Shown in pieces: positions 12,266 to 21,495 of a stretch of DNA of 35,338 nt; the first letter of the stretch is position 1; each line of letters opens with the position of its first letter. The stretch is taken from the NCBI GenBank assembly GCA_964524995.1, contig CAZGDV010000018.1, forward strand, positions 1 to 35,338, read 5' to 3'. The notes beneath the pieces are model-generated. The model searched no databases. It was given only the letters and a program-made list of their open reading frames with translations, and was not told the DNA's origin. Origin of the DNA: CAZGDV01 sp964524995. Its GTDB lineage: Bacteria; Chloroflexota; Dehalococcoidia; SZUA-161. Position numbers and translations under genes: made by a program.

Positions 12266-14064
12266 CCGGAATCCGTCCCCTGTTCGGCCAGCTCCAGGCC
12301 TGCGATGATCACCGCCAGGTGTGTCAGCGCCTGCGGGAAATTACCCAGAAGCTCCCCGGACTCCGGGTCTACCATCTCCGCCAGAAGGCCCAGGTGGTTG
12401 CTGTAACCCAACAGCCGGTCGTACAGGGCCTTCGCCTCGCCGACGCGGCCCATCCGTATCAAGTTGCGCACCAGCCAGAAGGAGCACCACAGGAAAGCCC
12501 CCTCCGACCCCGTGAGGCCATCGTCCGTCTCCTCGGTCTTGTATCTGCGCAGCAGGCCGTTGGAGCTTAGCTCCTCGACCGTGTGCTCGATCGTGGAACG
12601 CACCCTCTCGTCCGACACAGGAAGGAATCCATACAGCGGCATGAGCAGGCTGCTGGCGTCCAGCGCGGCGGTGTCATAGTGCTGGGTGAAGGACTGCTTT
12701 TCATCGTTCCATCCGCGCCGGAGTATGTCCTCCCTGATATCGCTGGCTGCCTCTCTCCAGCTCTTAACCCTCTCCTTGCGAACGTATCCCAGTTGCTCCG
12801 CCAGCCTTGCTCCACGATCGACGGCGACCCAGCACATGAGCTTGGAGTGTACGAAGTGGTAAGGGCCTCCCCGCACCTCCCATATGCCGTTGTCGGGGCG
12901 CTGCCAGTGCTCGGCCGCGGCATCCACGAACCCCTCCAGCAGCTTCCAGGTGCGGCGTGATATGTAGCCTCCCACCTCGTGGAACGTGTAGGCGGCGTCG
13001 AGAACCTCGCCGAATACGTCTAGCTGCAGCTGTCTGTAGGCAGCGTTGCCGATTCGAACGGGCTTTGAGTCTCTGTAGCCCTTCAGATGGTCGAGCGTCT
13101 GCTCGTCCGGCGGGTTCCCGAACTCGACGTTGTACAGTATCTGGGCCTTCGGCCCGCACTTGCCGCAGATGCCGACCAGCCAGTTGAAGAAGCCGAGCCC
13201 CTCGTCTTTGTGCCCCAGTCTCAGCAGGGCATCCATCGTCAGTGAGGCGTCCCTGAGCCATGCGAATCGGTAGTCCCAATTGCGCTCTCCTCCGATACGC
13301 TCGGGGAGTGAGGTGGTGGGGGCGGCGACTATCGCCCCGGTGGGAGAATACATCATCAGGTGCAGCGCCAGATAGGAACGCACGACAGCCTGCGGGCCTT
13401 TGCCCTTGAACCTGCAGCTCTCCGCCTTGCCGCGCCAGAAGGTCTCGGTGTGCTGCAGCTTGGCCTGTGGCCTGTACACTCGCGGGGGCCTCGGCCTGTC
13501 CGAGCCCCAGCGAAGCACGAACTGTGCGCTGTCGCCCTCGCGCAATCTCAAATTGGCCCGGCTCTTCTTGCCATCGCTCCTGAGCCGATGCGAGGTGGAG
13601 AGGGCCAGCTTCCCCGTGCTCCCCTCGACCGCGACACCGTGTCTTGATGCTCGCAGCCGGGTGCGGTCTCTGGCGTAGTCCAACCTGGGCTCGAACTCGA
13701 CTTCGAACTCTATGTGCCCCTTTGTGCATTGCACCAACCGGTGTAGCTCGTCGTACTGCGTGAATTTACCGCCGTGGGTCTTATAGCAGGGCATGAAGTC
13801 GGTCAGCGACGCCGTGCCGTTATTGGTGTTGAAGATGGTCTGCAGCACATTGGTACCGGGGATGTACTTCTGCTCTGAGCGGAAGCCTGCGGCGGGTCTG
13901 ATCGAGAAGCGGCCGCCCTGCTCGTCGTCCAGTATGGCGGCGAAGACGCTCGGTGAGTCGAACCGGGGCAGGCAGTACCAGTCTATTGAGCCGTCCTTGC
14001 TCACCAGCGCCGCCGACCGCATGTTGCCTATCAGCCCGTATTCGCCGATGCCCCTGTAAGACAT
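12262..14064 (-). CDS. Glycoside hydrolase family 15 (glucoamylase/trehalase-like)
   Basis: The 600-residue protein opens with the GH15 N-terminal beta-sandwich motif (YGLIGNMRSAALVSKDGSID, WYCLPRFDSPSVF) and then has the (alpha/alpha)6 barrel. GGERNWDYRFAWLRDAS precedes GIWEVRGGPYHFVHSKLM, whose Glu is the likely general acid, and LLAEMVDPESGELLGNFPQALTH supplies the general base region. No signal peptide is present, so it is cytoplasmic and would act on alpha-glucans, trehalose or related glucosides. The start is ATG 14064, 10 bp after the deiminase-fold gene, on the same strand. It may therefore be co-transcribed with the radical SAM group. Confidence 0.92.
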   Translation of the reverse strand: MSYRGIGEYGLIGNMRSAALVSKDGSIDWYCLPRFDSPSVFAAILDDEQGGRFSIRPAAGFRSEQKYIPGTNVLQTIFNTNNGTASLTDFMPCYKTHGGKFTQYDELHRLVQCTKGHIEFEVEFEPRLDYARDRTRLRASRHGVAVEGSTGKLALSTSHRLRSDGKKSRANLRLREGDSAQFVLRWGSDRPRPPRVYRPQAKLQHTETFWRGKAESCRFKGKGPQAVVRSYLALHLMMYSPTGAIVAAPTTSLPERIGGERNWDYRFAWLRDASLTMDALLRLGHKDEGLGFFNWLVGICGKCGPKAQILYNVEFGNPPDEQTLDHLKGYRDSKPVRIGNAAYRQLQLDVFGEVLDAAYTFHEVGGYISRRTWKLLEGFVDAAAEHWQRPDNGIWEVRGGPYHFVHSKLMCWVAVDRGARLAEQLGYVRKERVKSWREAASDIREDILRRGWNDEKQSFTQHYDTAALDASSLLMPLYGFLPVSDERVRSTIEHTVEELSSNGLLRRYKTEETDDGLTGSEGAFLWCSFWLVRNLIRMGRVGEAKALYDRLLGYSNHLGLLAEMVDPESGELLGNFPQALTHLAVIIAGLELAEQGTDSG

Positions 14065-14074
14065 GGGTTCACGC

Positions 14075-15022
14075 TTACGAGAGGAACTCCCTGTGTATCC
14101 TGAGCGTCAGGCACCTCAGACTCCCGCCACCGGCCCTGATGGCGTCGGGATGGAAGAGAATGATGTCGACTCTTTCCCTGGCCAGACGCACCTGGGTGTC
14201 CCTGTCGAGGGCTGTATCATAGTGGAAGATGGCCCCGGGTTCCAGTGGCACGAAGCTGCAGGCCAGACGGCGCTGCTCCGAGTCCGACACCTCTATGATC
14301 CGTACCCCCTTGCGCCTCATATGCTCGACGAAGTCGATCTTTTCGACACCATCGTGTCGGTATGAGTAGGTCGTCACAAACGCCGGGAGGTACGCCAGCG
14401 CGAGGTGATTATCGAGGCGGTTGTATATGGTGTCCGGGTGCATGTACCGCCTAGCCTTGGGGATGTCGACGTAGATAACCTCCTCGAACTCGGTAAGGGC
14501 CTTGCGCAGGAACTTGTCGATGGCCCTCTTGGTGTGTCTCTCCGTCTCCGCAACCAGTATCGTCTCGGGCGAAAGGAGGAGGCATCCCTCGAACGCATCC
14601 CGCGTATCGTCGAACTCGAAGAGGATGGGAATCCCGAGTTTCACCAGGGCGTCACGGACCACGAGATGCTCGTTCTTGCGGCCATCCCAGGCCATAGATG
14701 AGAGGATAGTGCCCTTGCTGGTTATGACGGCTGTGTCGTGCATGTAGGTGAGGTTCGGCATGCGCGACACCAATTCATGGTGATCATCCAGATGATCCGT
14801 GAGTTCGAGGACTCTCACCCCGTATGAGGTCAGCAACTCCCGATAGCGGTCGTGTTCCTCTACGAAACGGGCAACGTCCGGGACCTCGTCGAACAGCCAG
14901 TCGGCGTGGTTGAACCGGTTGATCAGTTCCAGTTCTTTCCCCGGCCTGTGCATCATCACGGTCGTGAGTCGACCGAACTCGTCGCATCCATAGGGTGTCT
15001 TCACGACTGAAGTGTAGCTCAC
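14075..15022 (-). CDS. Arginine-deiminase/amidinotransferase-fold enzyme
   Basis: The 315-residue protein is a pentein (guanidine-modifying) enzyme. It has PNLTYMHDTAVI (residues 89-100), FEGCLLL at 144-150 in place of the common EGGD, MHPDT with His195, and GGGSLRCLTL with the nucleophile Cys304. The family includes arginine deiminases, dimethylarginine hydrolases and glycine amidinotransferases; the variant EGC and LRC motifs argue against plain ArcA. The GTG start has GAGGAG seven bases upstream. It is 15 bp after the EgtD-like methyltransferase, itself 12 bp after a radical SAM gene, which points to a shared pathway acting on a guanidine or amidine group. Substrate is unassigned. Confidence 0.85.
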   Translation of the reverse strand: MSYTSVVKTPYGCDEFGRLTTVMMHRPGKELELINRFNHADWLFDEVPDVARFVEEHDRYRELLTSYGVRVLELTDHLDDHHELVSRMPNLTYMHDTAVITSKGTILSSMAWDGRKNEHLVVRDALVKLGIPILFEFDDTRDAFEGCLLLSPETILVAETERHTKRAIDKFLRKALTEFEEVIYVDIPKARRYMHPDTIYNRLDNHLALAYLPAFVTTYSYRHDGVEKIDFVEHMRRKGVRIIEVSDSEQRRLACSFVPLEPGAIFHYDTALDRDTQVRLARERVDIILFHPDAIRAGGGSLRCLTLRIHREFLS

Positions 15023-15037
15023 GATAGTTCTCCTCCT

Positions 15038-15991
15038 TCACCCGTGCTGCCTGCGCAAGAGGGCCAACAGGTTCTCCTCGTCTGTGCTCAGGACCCACTC
15101 GCACTCCTCGAACCCGTAGTATCTGAGGTTGTCCCTGACCTGGCTGGAAGTGTACTTGTACGTGAATCCCATCTCGATCGTATCCCCGGCGCGCATAGAT
15201 ACCCGTCTGCCGTTGCAGCGTATTTCCGTGTCCCGTAGTATCTCGATCCGCTTGCTGGTCCTGCATGCGCTCCCGAGTCTGGTGGACGCCGTCACGAGTT
15301 CGAGACAGAACCGACAGTCCTCGGGGGCAAGCCCACGCTCCAGAAGCGGGCTTGTGTTGAAACGCGTGTTTGCCTCTGAGCAATAGGCGCTATGTATCCG
15401 CTGCGTGGCTGCCTTGCTGTTGTCCTGTTCCTCTGCAAGGAGGTGGCAGTCGAGCAGGAACAGGTCTTCGGGCCCGAGTTGCTCTCGGACCAGCTCGAAG
15501 ATGTAATCAGGTTCGTAGTTGCAGAGGTTGTTGCCGAGCAGGCAGAGCAGGACCGGGGAGCGCCAGAGGGTTCTCAGGCGTGGAAGATCCTCCAGGAATG
15601 CGACCACACCGGTCTTCTCGGTGGCCGTGCCCTCGACAGCCCCGAGCGCGAGGTCCACGAGGTGGCTGCTCACATCGACGGCGTAGTACCTCCCGATCCT
15701 GCCCGGTTCCAGGTGTTCGAGCAGTAGGCGTTCTTTCTCGCCGCCGCCCACGCCTATGCTTGCCATATCGAACCTGGTTGGCAAACGAGGGGTCAGCCGG
15801 GGCAGGCTCGCTATCAGCAGGTCCGTCAGCCTCGAAGCGACGGGGAACTCGTCGGACTCACTCAGGTCCAGCCAGCTTTGGGAGCCGGAATCTCCCAGGT
15901 ACAGGAAGTAATCCGGCATTAGTCTCTGTTCGAGGTACAGCCTGAGCCTTTCCTCCAGTTCATCGCGGCTGACCAGCTCGATCTTGTCCAA
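15038..15991 (-). CDS. EgtD-like SAM-dependent methyltransferase (Methyltransf_33)
   Basis: The 317-residue protein has the PF10017 layout. The SAM-binding strand is MASIGVGGGEKERLLLEHL, followed by YYAVDVSS, then LLCLLGNNLCNYEPD (the LGsxxgN motif) and LLDCHLLAEE, and it ends with KYTSSQVRDNLRYYGF. Characterised members trimethylate the amino group of histidine in ergothioneine synthesis. No EgtB, EgtC or EgtE homologue is present, so another amino acid or peptide substrate is more likely. The start is TTG 15991 with GAGGAG directly upstream. It sits between the radical SAM and deiminase-fold genes with 12- and 15-bp gaps. Confidence 0.82.
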   Translation of the reverse strand: MDKIELVSRDELEERLRLYLEQRLMPDYFLYLGDSGSQSWLDLSESDEFPVASRLTDLLIASLPRLTPRLPTRFDMASIGVGGGEKERLLLEHLEPGRIGRYYAVDVSSHLVDLALGAVEGTATEKTGVVAFLEDLPRLRTLWRSPVLLCLLGNNLCNYEPDYIFELVREQLGPEDLFLLDCHLLAEEQDNSKAATQRIHSAYCSEANTRFNTSPLLERGLAPEDCRFCLELVTASTRLGSACRTSKRIEILRDTEIRCNGRRVSMRAGDTIEMGFTYKYTSSQVRDNLRYYGFEECEWVLSTDEENLLALLRRQHG

Positions 15992-16003
15992 AGGCTCCTC
16001 TCG

Positions 16004-17164
16004 CTACTTCGTACACTGCAGGCACTCACCCCTCAGTGCGGAATATGGGTCTTTGCCCTGGTTGACGCCGACGCTGTAGGCGTAGCCCCGGCAACCAATG
16101 CACTCGTGCAAATGCTCACAGTCGCCACACTTGCCCTCGAGGTGAGCGTCTATGTGCCTGACGTACTGGAAGAGCGGGTCGTCGTAGATGTCTGCGAGCG
16201 ATCGCCTCAGCACATTGTGTGGATAGAGGCCGTTCTCCAACAGGGCTGGGTTCTCGTCGAACTTGGTCGGGGCACATGGCCTGACGTTCCCTTCGATATT
16301 GACATAAAGGCTGTAGAGATGCTGGAGACACCCGCTCGCCGGGAGTGGTGTGTGTGGCAGCCAGTCAAAGCCGAAATGCCTTCTGTCGATTGACAGCAGC
16401 CTGTGCTTGAAATCCTGGATTTGGTCGGGGCTGAGCCAGTTCCCTTTGAGCTTGTCCTTCGCTCGACCGGTTGGCGTCAGCACTTCGATATTGGGGAATA
16501 TGTTCTGCCGTCGGCAGTAATGCCATACGCGCTCGATCTCGCCGATGTTCAGCTTGCAGCTGACGAAGGAGACTCCCAATCTTGTCCTGCGCATGTCCTC
16601 CCGCTGCGTGAATCCGGCTTCAATGAGATTGTACAGCCCGGCCTGTATGCGGTCGAAGGTGCCATCACGACCGGACAGGTGGTCCTGCACATCGCGGCGC
16701 AGGGAGTCGAGCTTGCCCATGACGGACGCGTTCTTGTAGTAGAGAAACCGGGCCAACTCGCTGGTCATGGTGATTGTGTTCGTGAACACCACCGGTACGA
16801 TATCGAGCGAGTTTATCAACGATATGAGGTCTTCGAACCTGGGGTATATGGTGGGCTCGCCGCCGCCGATAACCACGACTGATTCGACGCCTAGCTCCTT
16901 CGCCTGCCTGACGACGCTGGCCAGCGTATCGTAGCTCAGCTCATTCGCCAGACTCTCGCCGCCTTGAGCGTAGCAGTAGCGGCATCTTAGATTGCAGGAG
17001 CGGTTTGTCTCGAGTCTGATGGCCAACAGCCGGTTCTCGTCGCGGGCCTTGCGCGCGTCCTCGGCATCATACGTGTAGCCTACGAGAAGGGGAGGCCTGT
17101 TAACCAGAGAGGCGCCCTTCCTGTCGCTGCGCTCCACGGCCGTCTCCGTGCAGTCTAGATCCAT
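16004..17164 (-). CDS. Radical SAM protein with SPASM domain
   Basis: The 386-residue protein has the radical SAM cluster motif C57-NLR-C61-RY-C64, the GGGEPTIYPRFEDL glycine/SAM motif, and a C-terminal SPASM region: GCLQHLYSLYVNIEGNVRPC followed by CGDCEHLHECIGCRGYAYS and the final GECLQC. Together these would bind one catalytic and two auxiliary [4Fe-4S] clusters. SPASM enzymes modify peptides or small molecules. It is first in the operon, before the methyltransferase and the deiminase-fold enzyme. ATG 17164 follows an AAGGGA-like site by nine bases. No convincing precursor peptide gene was found next to it, so the substrate remains open. Confidence 0.9.
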   Translation of the reverse strand: MDLDCTETAVERSDRKGASLVNRPPLLVGYTYDAEDARKARDENRLLAIRLETNRSCNLRCRYCYAQGGESLANELSYDTLASVVRQAKELGVESVVVIGGGEPTIYPRFEDLISLINSLDIVPVVFTNTITMTSELARFLYYKNASVMGKLDSLRRDVQDHLSGRDGTFDRIQAGLYNLIEAGFTQREDMRRTRLGVSFVSCKLNIGEIERVWHYCRRQNIFPNIEVLTPTGRAKDKLKGNWLSPDQIQDFKHRLLSIDRRHFGFDWLPHTPLPASGCLQHLYSLYVNIEGNVRPCAPTKFDENPALLENGLYPHNVLRRSLADIYDDPLFQYVRHIDAHLEGKCGDCEHLHECIGCRGYAYSVGVNQGKDPYSALRGECLQCTK

Positions 17165-17565
17165 AATCGCGTTCCCTTGTCTCCAGGGTAGTGCATGAGG
17201 TGCATCTCACTAAGGTGCCGCTGTCCTGCCGACCCTATCGTCTTGGTGGATGAACTCCGGCATATCGAGGCGGTCTAGTGTACAGGCTGGACATTGTCGT
17301 GGCAAGTTCTCTGCCGCGGCGGCGGACGATCCCCAGCCCGTTCGCTATAGCCTAGTCTACGAGTGGGGCCGTCAAGAAGTCATAAAACGTGTCTGTAAAA
17401 GCTTAAATACTTATCACAGATGGTTATGGCGTGGGCAGTATTGGAGAGGAGTCGTCCGGTACATCGCCGCCATGCACGTTCGAAGAGAGTGGAAATCCTT
17501 GCGTCGACTACTTAAAATGGGGAACGTACTCAGGGTGCGTGTTGCCCCCTCGTTGGACAGCGGTT
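17165..17565. other. Divergent intergenic region without a supported gene
   Basis: About 400 bp separate the radical SAM operon (minus) from mutS2 (plus). It must hold promoters for both. I see only weak candidates, for example TTGACG (minus strand) followed at 20 bp by TATAGC, and an AT-rich stretch near 17384-17420 upstream of mutS2. Minus-strand mini-ORFs of 16-19 codons lack ribosome sites. No strong hairpin is evident. Confidence 0.6.
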
Positions 17566-19932
17566 ATGGACGACAAGAGTCTGGAGATGCTGGAGTTCCC
17601 CAGAATCAGGGAGATACTCGCCGGCTTCACCGCCTTCTCAGCAAGCCGCGAGCTGGCGCTGTCACTAAGGCCAACAGCAGACACGGATGCCGTCCTGCTT
17701 CGGTTGGGCCGTTCCGCGGAAGCACGACGGCTTCTGTCCCTGGAGCCTGATCTCTCCATCGGGGATGCCAGGGACGTTCGAGAGCCTGTTCGGCTTGCGG
17801 GCAGAGACAAGACCCTGGAACCGGAGGCGCTGGTCGATATCCGGTCGACACTGGCTTCGGCGCGGCGCATGCGGAGTGCAATCGGCAAGCTGGCCCCCGA
17901 CTTGCCACTGCTTTGGAGCATCGCCGAGGGAATCCCCGAACTGCGGCAGCTGGAGGAGCGCATAGGGAAATGCTTCACGCCGAAGGGAGAGCTGCTGGAC
18001 GCCGCATCCGACAGGCTGGCCGACCTGAGATACCGGCTGAGGGAGACGCGCCAGCAGCTGGTAGAACGGCTGGAGGCCATTATCAGGTCGGACGGCGGGC
18101 GGCGTTTCATCCAGGACGCGTTCATTGACGAGAGGGATGGGAGGTATGTCATCCCGGTCAAGGTGGAACAGCAGAGGGAGGTCAAGGGGATTGTGCACGA
18201 CGTTTCCAACAGCGGGGCCACCGTGTTCATCGAGCCCTGGTCGACTGTTGAGCTGGGCAACGAGCTGCGACAGCTCACGATCGAGGAGAAGCGGGAGGTC
18301 GACAGGATACTCGGGGCTCTCAGCAGGGACGTCGGTGCGAACGAGGAAGCCATATGCGACAGCGTGGAGTTGCTAGCCGAGCTCGACCTTGCCCTGGCCA
18401 AGGCGCGCTACGCTATCCGGGTTGAGGCTTGTGAGCCGCAGGTGCTGACCGGCGGTGAAGAGGATCGAAGGGTCATCAGACTGGTCGATGCCAGACATCC
18501 CCTTCTCAAGGGCAAGGCCGTTCCCTTGTCGGTCGAGATAGGTGAGGGCTGCTCGGTCCTGGTCATAACCGGACCGAATACGGGGGGCAAGACCGTCGCG
18601 CTGAAGACGATCGGGCTGCTCACCCTGATGGCACAAGCGGGCGTGCCCATTCCCGCATCGGAGGACAGCTGCTTACCGGTGTTCGATGGCGTGTACGTCG
18701 ACATCGGCGACGAGCAGAGCATCGAGCGGACTCTGTCGACTTTCAGCTGGCACATGGGCAACATCGTGCGGATAATCCGTGACTCCACGGAGAGAAGCTT
18801 GGTCCTGCTGGATGAGATGGGGACGAGCACCGACCCGAACGAGGGAGCCGCTCTGGCTCGCGCGATCCTGCTGCATTTCCTCTCCAGGGGCACCATGGTT
18901 GTTGCCACGACCCACTACAGCGAGCTGAAGGTCTTCGCCCATAGTACTCCGGGGCTGCAGAACGCATCGCTGGATTTCGACCCCGTCACCCTTGCACCTA
19001 CCTATCACCTGACGGTCGGCGTCCCCGGGGGGAGCAATGCAATGGCCATAGCGTCCCAGCTCGGTCTCTCCCGGGAGATCATCGATGCGGCCCGCGAGAT
19101 GCTCCCGAAGGGTACGCAGGACATCGAGGCGCTTCTGGCGACTTTGATGGACGAGAAGAGGCGGGCCGAGGATCTGCGGCGCGGTCTCGAGAAGGAGGAA
19201 GAGAGAGCCAGGCGAGTCAGAATCGACCTCGAAACGGAGGTGCGCTCGCTCCAGGAAGGCAAGCGTGAAGCGATTCGCGAGACCAGGGATAGAGTGACCT
19301 CGGATGCGGCCGTGCTGCAGAGCGCAATCCGGGAGGCGGAGACCGAGCTGAAGAAACAGCTGTCGAAAGAGCGGGTGGAGAAGGCGCGCAGAGCCCTGTC
19401 ACACGTGCGCGAGCAGCTCCGAGGCGAGGCCTGGCAGGCTGAGGCCGAGGGAGTGGGTGGTGATGGGGTGGTGGCTGATGTTAGACTGGCTGTGGGCGAC
19501 CAGGTATGGCTGACCGAAATAGAGGCGTGGGCCACCGTGCTGTCTCTGCCGGATGCGGATGGGCAACTCGATGTGCGGATAGGCCAAACGAGGATGAGGC
19601 TCGCGGTTGATGACATCGGTGACGCCAGGCCTGCGGGTGAGGGTGTGCGGAGGGAACGCTTGGTGACGACGGGGCGTCTCTCGCGGCCCCACGTCTCCCA
19701 CGAGCTCGACCTGCGCGGCAAGAGGGCCGACGATGTGGAACCGGAGCTGGACGGCTACCTCGACAGTGCCAGCCTTGCCCACCTGGGTCGAGTTCGCATC
19801 ATACATGGCTATGGCACAGGTACCGTACGACAGATCGTGAGGACCATGCTGGCCACACATCCATTGGTGAAATCGTATCGGCCGGGTGGCCAGGGGGAGG
19901 GCGGCGACGGGGTTACCGTTGTTGAGCTATAG
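17566..19932 (+). CDS. mutS2: MutS2 ATPase/Smr protein
   Basis: The 788-residue protein has the MutS2 order: an N-terminal lever/clamp region, the ABC ATPase with Walker A GPNTGGKTVALKTIG at residue 336 onward, Walker B LVLLDEMGTSTDPNEGAALA, the TTHYSELK switch, a long charged coiled coil (about 510-620), a KOW-like segment, and the C-terminal Smr domain from about residue 713 (ELDLRGKR, then IIHGYGTG). ATG 17566 matches the family's opening (DDKSLEMLEFPRIREIL); the upstream extension is not conserved. In Bacillus subtilis MutS2 detects collided ribosomes and splits them, and in other species it limits recombination. The neighbouring VLRF1 gene supports the translation role here. The Smr domain keeps its LDLRG and HGxGTG motifs. 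Confidence 0.95.
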   Translation: MDDKSLEMLEFPRIREILAGFTAFSASRELALSLRPTADTDAVLLRLGRSAEARRLLSLEPDLSIGDARDVREPVRLAGRDKTLEPEALVDIRSTLASARRMRSAIGKLAPDLPLLWSIAEGIPELRQLEERIGKCFTPKGELLDAASDRLADLRYRLRETRQQLVERLEAIIRSDGGRRFIQDAFIDERDGRYVIPVKVEQQREVKGIVHDVSNSGATVFIEPWSTVELGNELRQLTIEEKREVDRILGALSRDVGANEEAICDSVELLAELDLALAKARYAIRVEACEPQVLTGGEEDRRVIRLVDARHPLLKGKAVPLSVEIGEGCSVLVITGPNTGGKTVALKTIGLLTLMAQAGVPIPASEDSCLPVFDGVYVDIGDEQSIERTLSTFSWHMGNIVRIIRDSTERSLVLLDEMGTSTDPNEGAALARAILLHFLSRGTMVVATTHYSELKVFAHSTPGLQNASLDFDPVTLAPTYHLTVGVPGGSNAMAIASQLGLSREIIDAAREMLPKGTQDIEALLATLMDEKRRAEDLRRGLEKEEERARRVRIDLETEVRSLQEGKREAIRETRDRVTSDAAVLQSAIREAETELKKQLSKERVEKARRALSHVREQLRGEAWQAEAEGVGGDGVVADVRLAVGDQVWLTEIEAWATVLSLPDADGQLDVRIGQTRMRLAVDDIGDARPAGEGVRRERLVTTGRLSRPHVSHELDLRGKRADDVEPELDGYLDSASLAHLGRVRIIHGYGTGTVRQIVRTMLATHPLVKSYRPGGQGEGGDGVTVVEL

Positions 19933-19974
19933 CGTCGAATCGCATCTGCTGCATCCGTCAGCCTTGAGAGTGAC

Positions 19975-21495
19975 ATGAGTACTAACGATAATCGGAGGCC
20001 TGCGCCCGGCCTGTCCAAATCGCGATTCCTAGCGGGCCTTCAGTGCCTCAAGAGGCTCTACTTGGAGGTCTACCAGCGGGAGCAGATGTCGCCGCTGGAC
20101 CCCGCTCAGCGGGCGATAATGGAGGCGGGCGTACGAATCGGTGAGGTAGCACGAGGATTGCGCCCCGGCGGGCTCCTGATCGAGTATGAGTACTGGCGTC
20201 ACGAAGAGGCGGTTGAAGCCACGAAGACAGCACTGGCCGATCCCCGTATCCCTGCTCTGTATGAGGCGGCGTTTGCGCACGACGACATCAGAGTCCGTGT
20301 GGATATCCTCGACCGCGTTGATGAGGCCGCGTTCGATCTCATAGAGATCAAGTCGGCCACCCGGGTCAAGGACGCGCACTTGCCCGACGTTGGAGTCCAG
20401 CTGTATGTGCTTCAGGGATGCGGTGTCCCGGTGAGAAGGGCTTGTGTGGCGTACGTCAATAACGAGTATGTCTATCCCGGTGGCGAATACGATCTGGAGC
20501 AGCTGTTTGTCGTGGATGATGTCCACGAACGGCTTGAGCGATACGACCTCGATGTAGCCGCTTCCCTGGCCGGTATGCGAGAGGCACTGCGATCCGAGGC
20601 TCCACTGGAGATCAAGCCGGGGAAGCAATGCACGCAACCGTACGTATGCCCGTTCTATGACTACTGCCGCGAGGGACAGCCGGAATACCATGTCTCCCAG
20701 TTACCGAGGGCCGGCCACGATTTGCTGATAACGCTCGAGGCTTTGGGTGTGGAGGACATACGGGACATCCCGGCGAGCCTGGCTGGCCTGACACCGCTGC
20801 AGCTCCGGGCTCGTGAATGCGTTGTGGGGGAGACCACCTACATCGACCCTCAAGTGCTGCTGAAGCTGAACGGCCTGGAGTATCCTATCCATTTCCTCGA
20901 TTTCGAGACATTCGGCCTGGGGCTGCCCGTGTACCCCGGCACACGTCCCTACGAAGTGATCCCCTTCCAGTGGTCGAATCATATACTGGACAGGGATGGC
21001 ACTCTAAGGCACGAGGAGTTCCTGTACACGGGATTCGATGACCCTCGGGAGCCGTTCGCACGCAGTCTTCTACGTTCGGTGGGGACTGAGGGATCGATCC
21101 TTACGTACTCCAACTTCGAGTCGATACGCATTCGCGAGCTTGCGGACAAGCTGCCTCACCTCTCCGAGAGCCTTATGGGGCTGCTGGAAGTGCGGATCGT
21201 CGACTTGCTGGTTCTGGTACGGGACCACTGCTATCACCCGGACTTTCGTGGCTCCTTCTCACTGAAGCGTGTGCTGCCGGCCATGGTGTCCGGGTTCACT
21301 TACGATGACCTGGACGTCAGCGTCGGCGGCCAGGCCTCCGCGGCCTACGCTGAGATAATATCGCCCGATACAACACCAGAGCGGCGCGAGTTCCTCGTTG
21401 AAGGGCTGAGGGAGTACTGCAAGCGCGACACCTTGGCGATGGTCAGCTTGTACCATGCGTTGTTGGACGGCGTACGTGAGTCGGGGGAATGCTGA
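19975..21495 (+). CDS. DUF2779 RecB-like nuclease with C-terminal DEDD exonuclease domain
   Basis: The 506-residue protein joins two nuclease folds. The N-terminal half is Cas4/RecB-like: Cys24 plus C219-x5-C225-x5-C231 form a probable [4Fe-4S] site, with D110 (RVDILDRV) and E124-I-K126 (DLIEIKSAT) as the PD-(D/E)xK residues. The C-terminal half is the DUF2779 RNase H-like domain beginning IHFLDFETF (D309, E311), with SNFE and a REYCKRDTLAMV end supplying the further acidic residues of a DnaQ-type exonuclease. The gene starts 42 bp after mutS2 and overlaps the VLRF1 gene by 7 bp, so the three are likely co-expressed. The substrate, DNA or RNA, is undetermined. Confidence 0.85.
   Translation: MSTNDNRRPAPGLSKSRFLAGLQCLKRLYLEVYQREQMSPLDPAQRAIMEAGVRIGEVARGLRPGGLLIEYEYWRHEEAVEATKTALADPRIPALYEAAFAHDDIRVRVDILDRVDEAAFDLIEIKSATRVKDAHLPDVGVQLYVLQGCGVPVRRACVAYVNNEYVYPGGEYDLEQLFVVDDVHERLERYDLDVAASLAGMREALRSEAPLEIKPGKQCTQPYVCPFYDYCREGQPEYHVSQLPRAGHDLLITLEALGVEDIRDIPASLAGLTPLQLRARECVVGETTYIDPQVLLKLNGLEYPIHFLDFETFGLGLPVYPGTRPYEVIPFQWSNHILDRDGTLRHEEFLYTGFDDPREPFARSLLRSVGTEGSILTYSNFESIRIRELADKLPHLSESLMGLLEVRIVDLLVLVRDHCYHPDFRGSFSLKRVLPAMVSGFTYDDLDVSVGGQASAAYAEIISPDTTPERREFLVEGLREYCKRDTLAMVSLYHALLDGVRESGEC

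Noticed and set aside
12764..13729. Minus-strand frame within the GH15 gene
   Set aside because: It is an alternative frame of a gene with clear GH15 motifs, with Arg/Gly-rich shadow composition.
17165..17300. Short minus-strand ORFs (16-19 codons) as a precursor peptide for the radical SAM enzyme
   Set aside because: None has a ribosome site or a leader-like composition, and all are within chance expectation.
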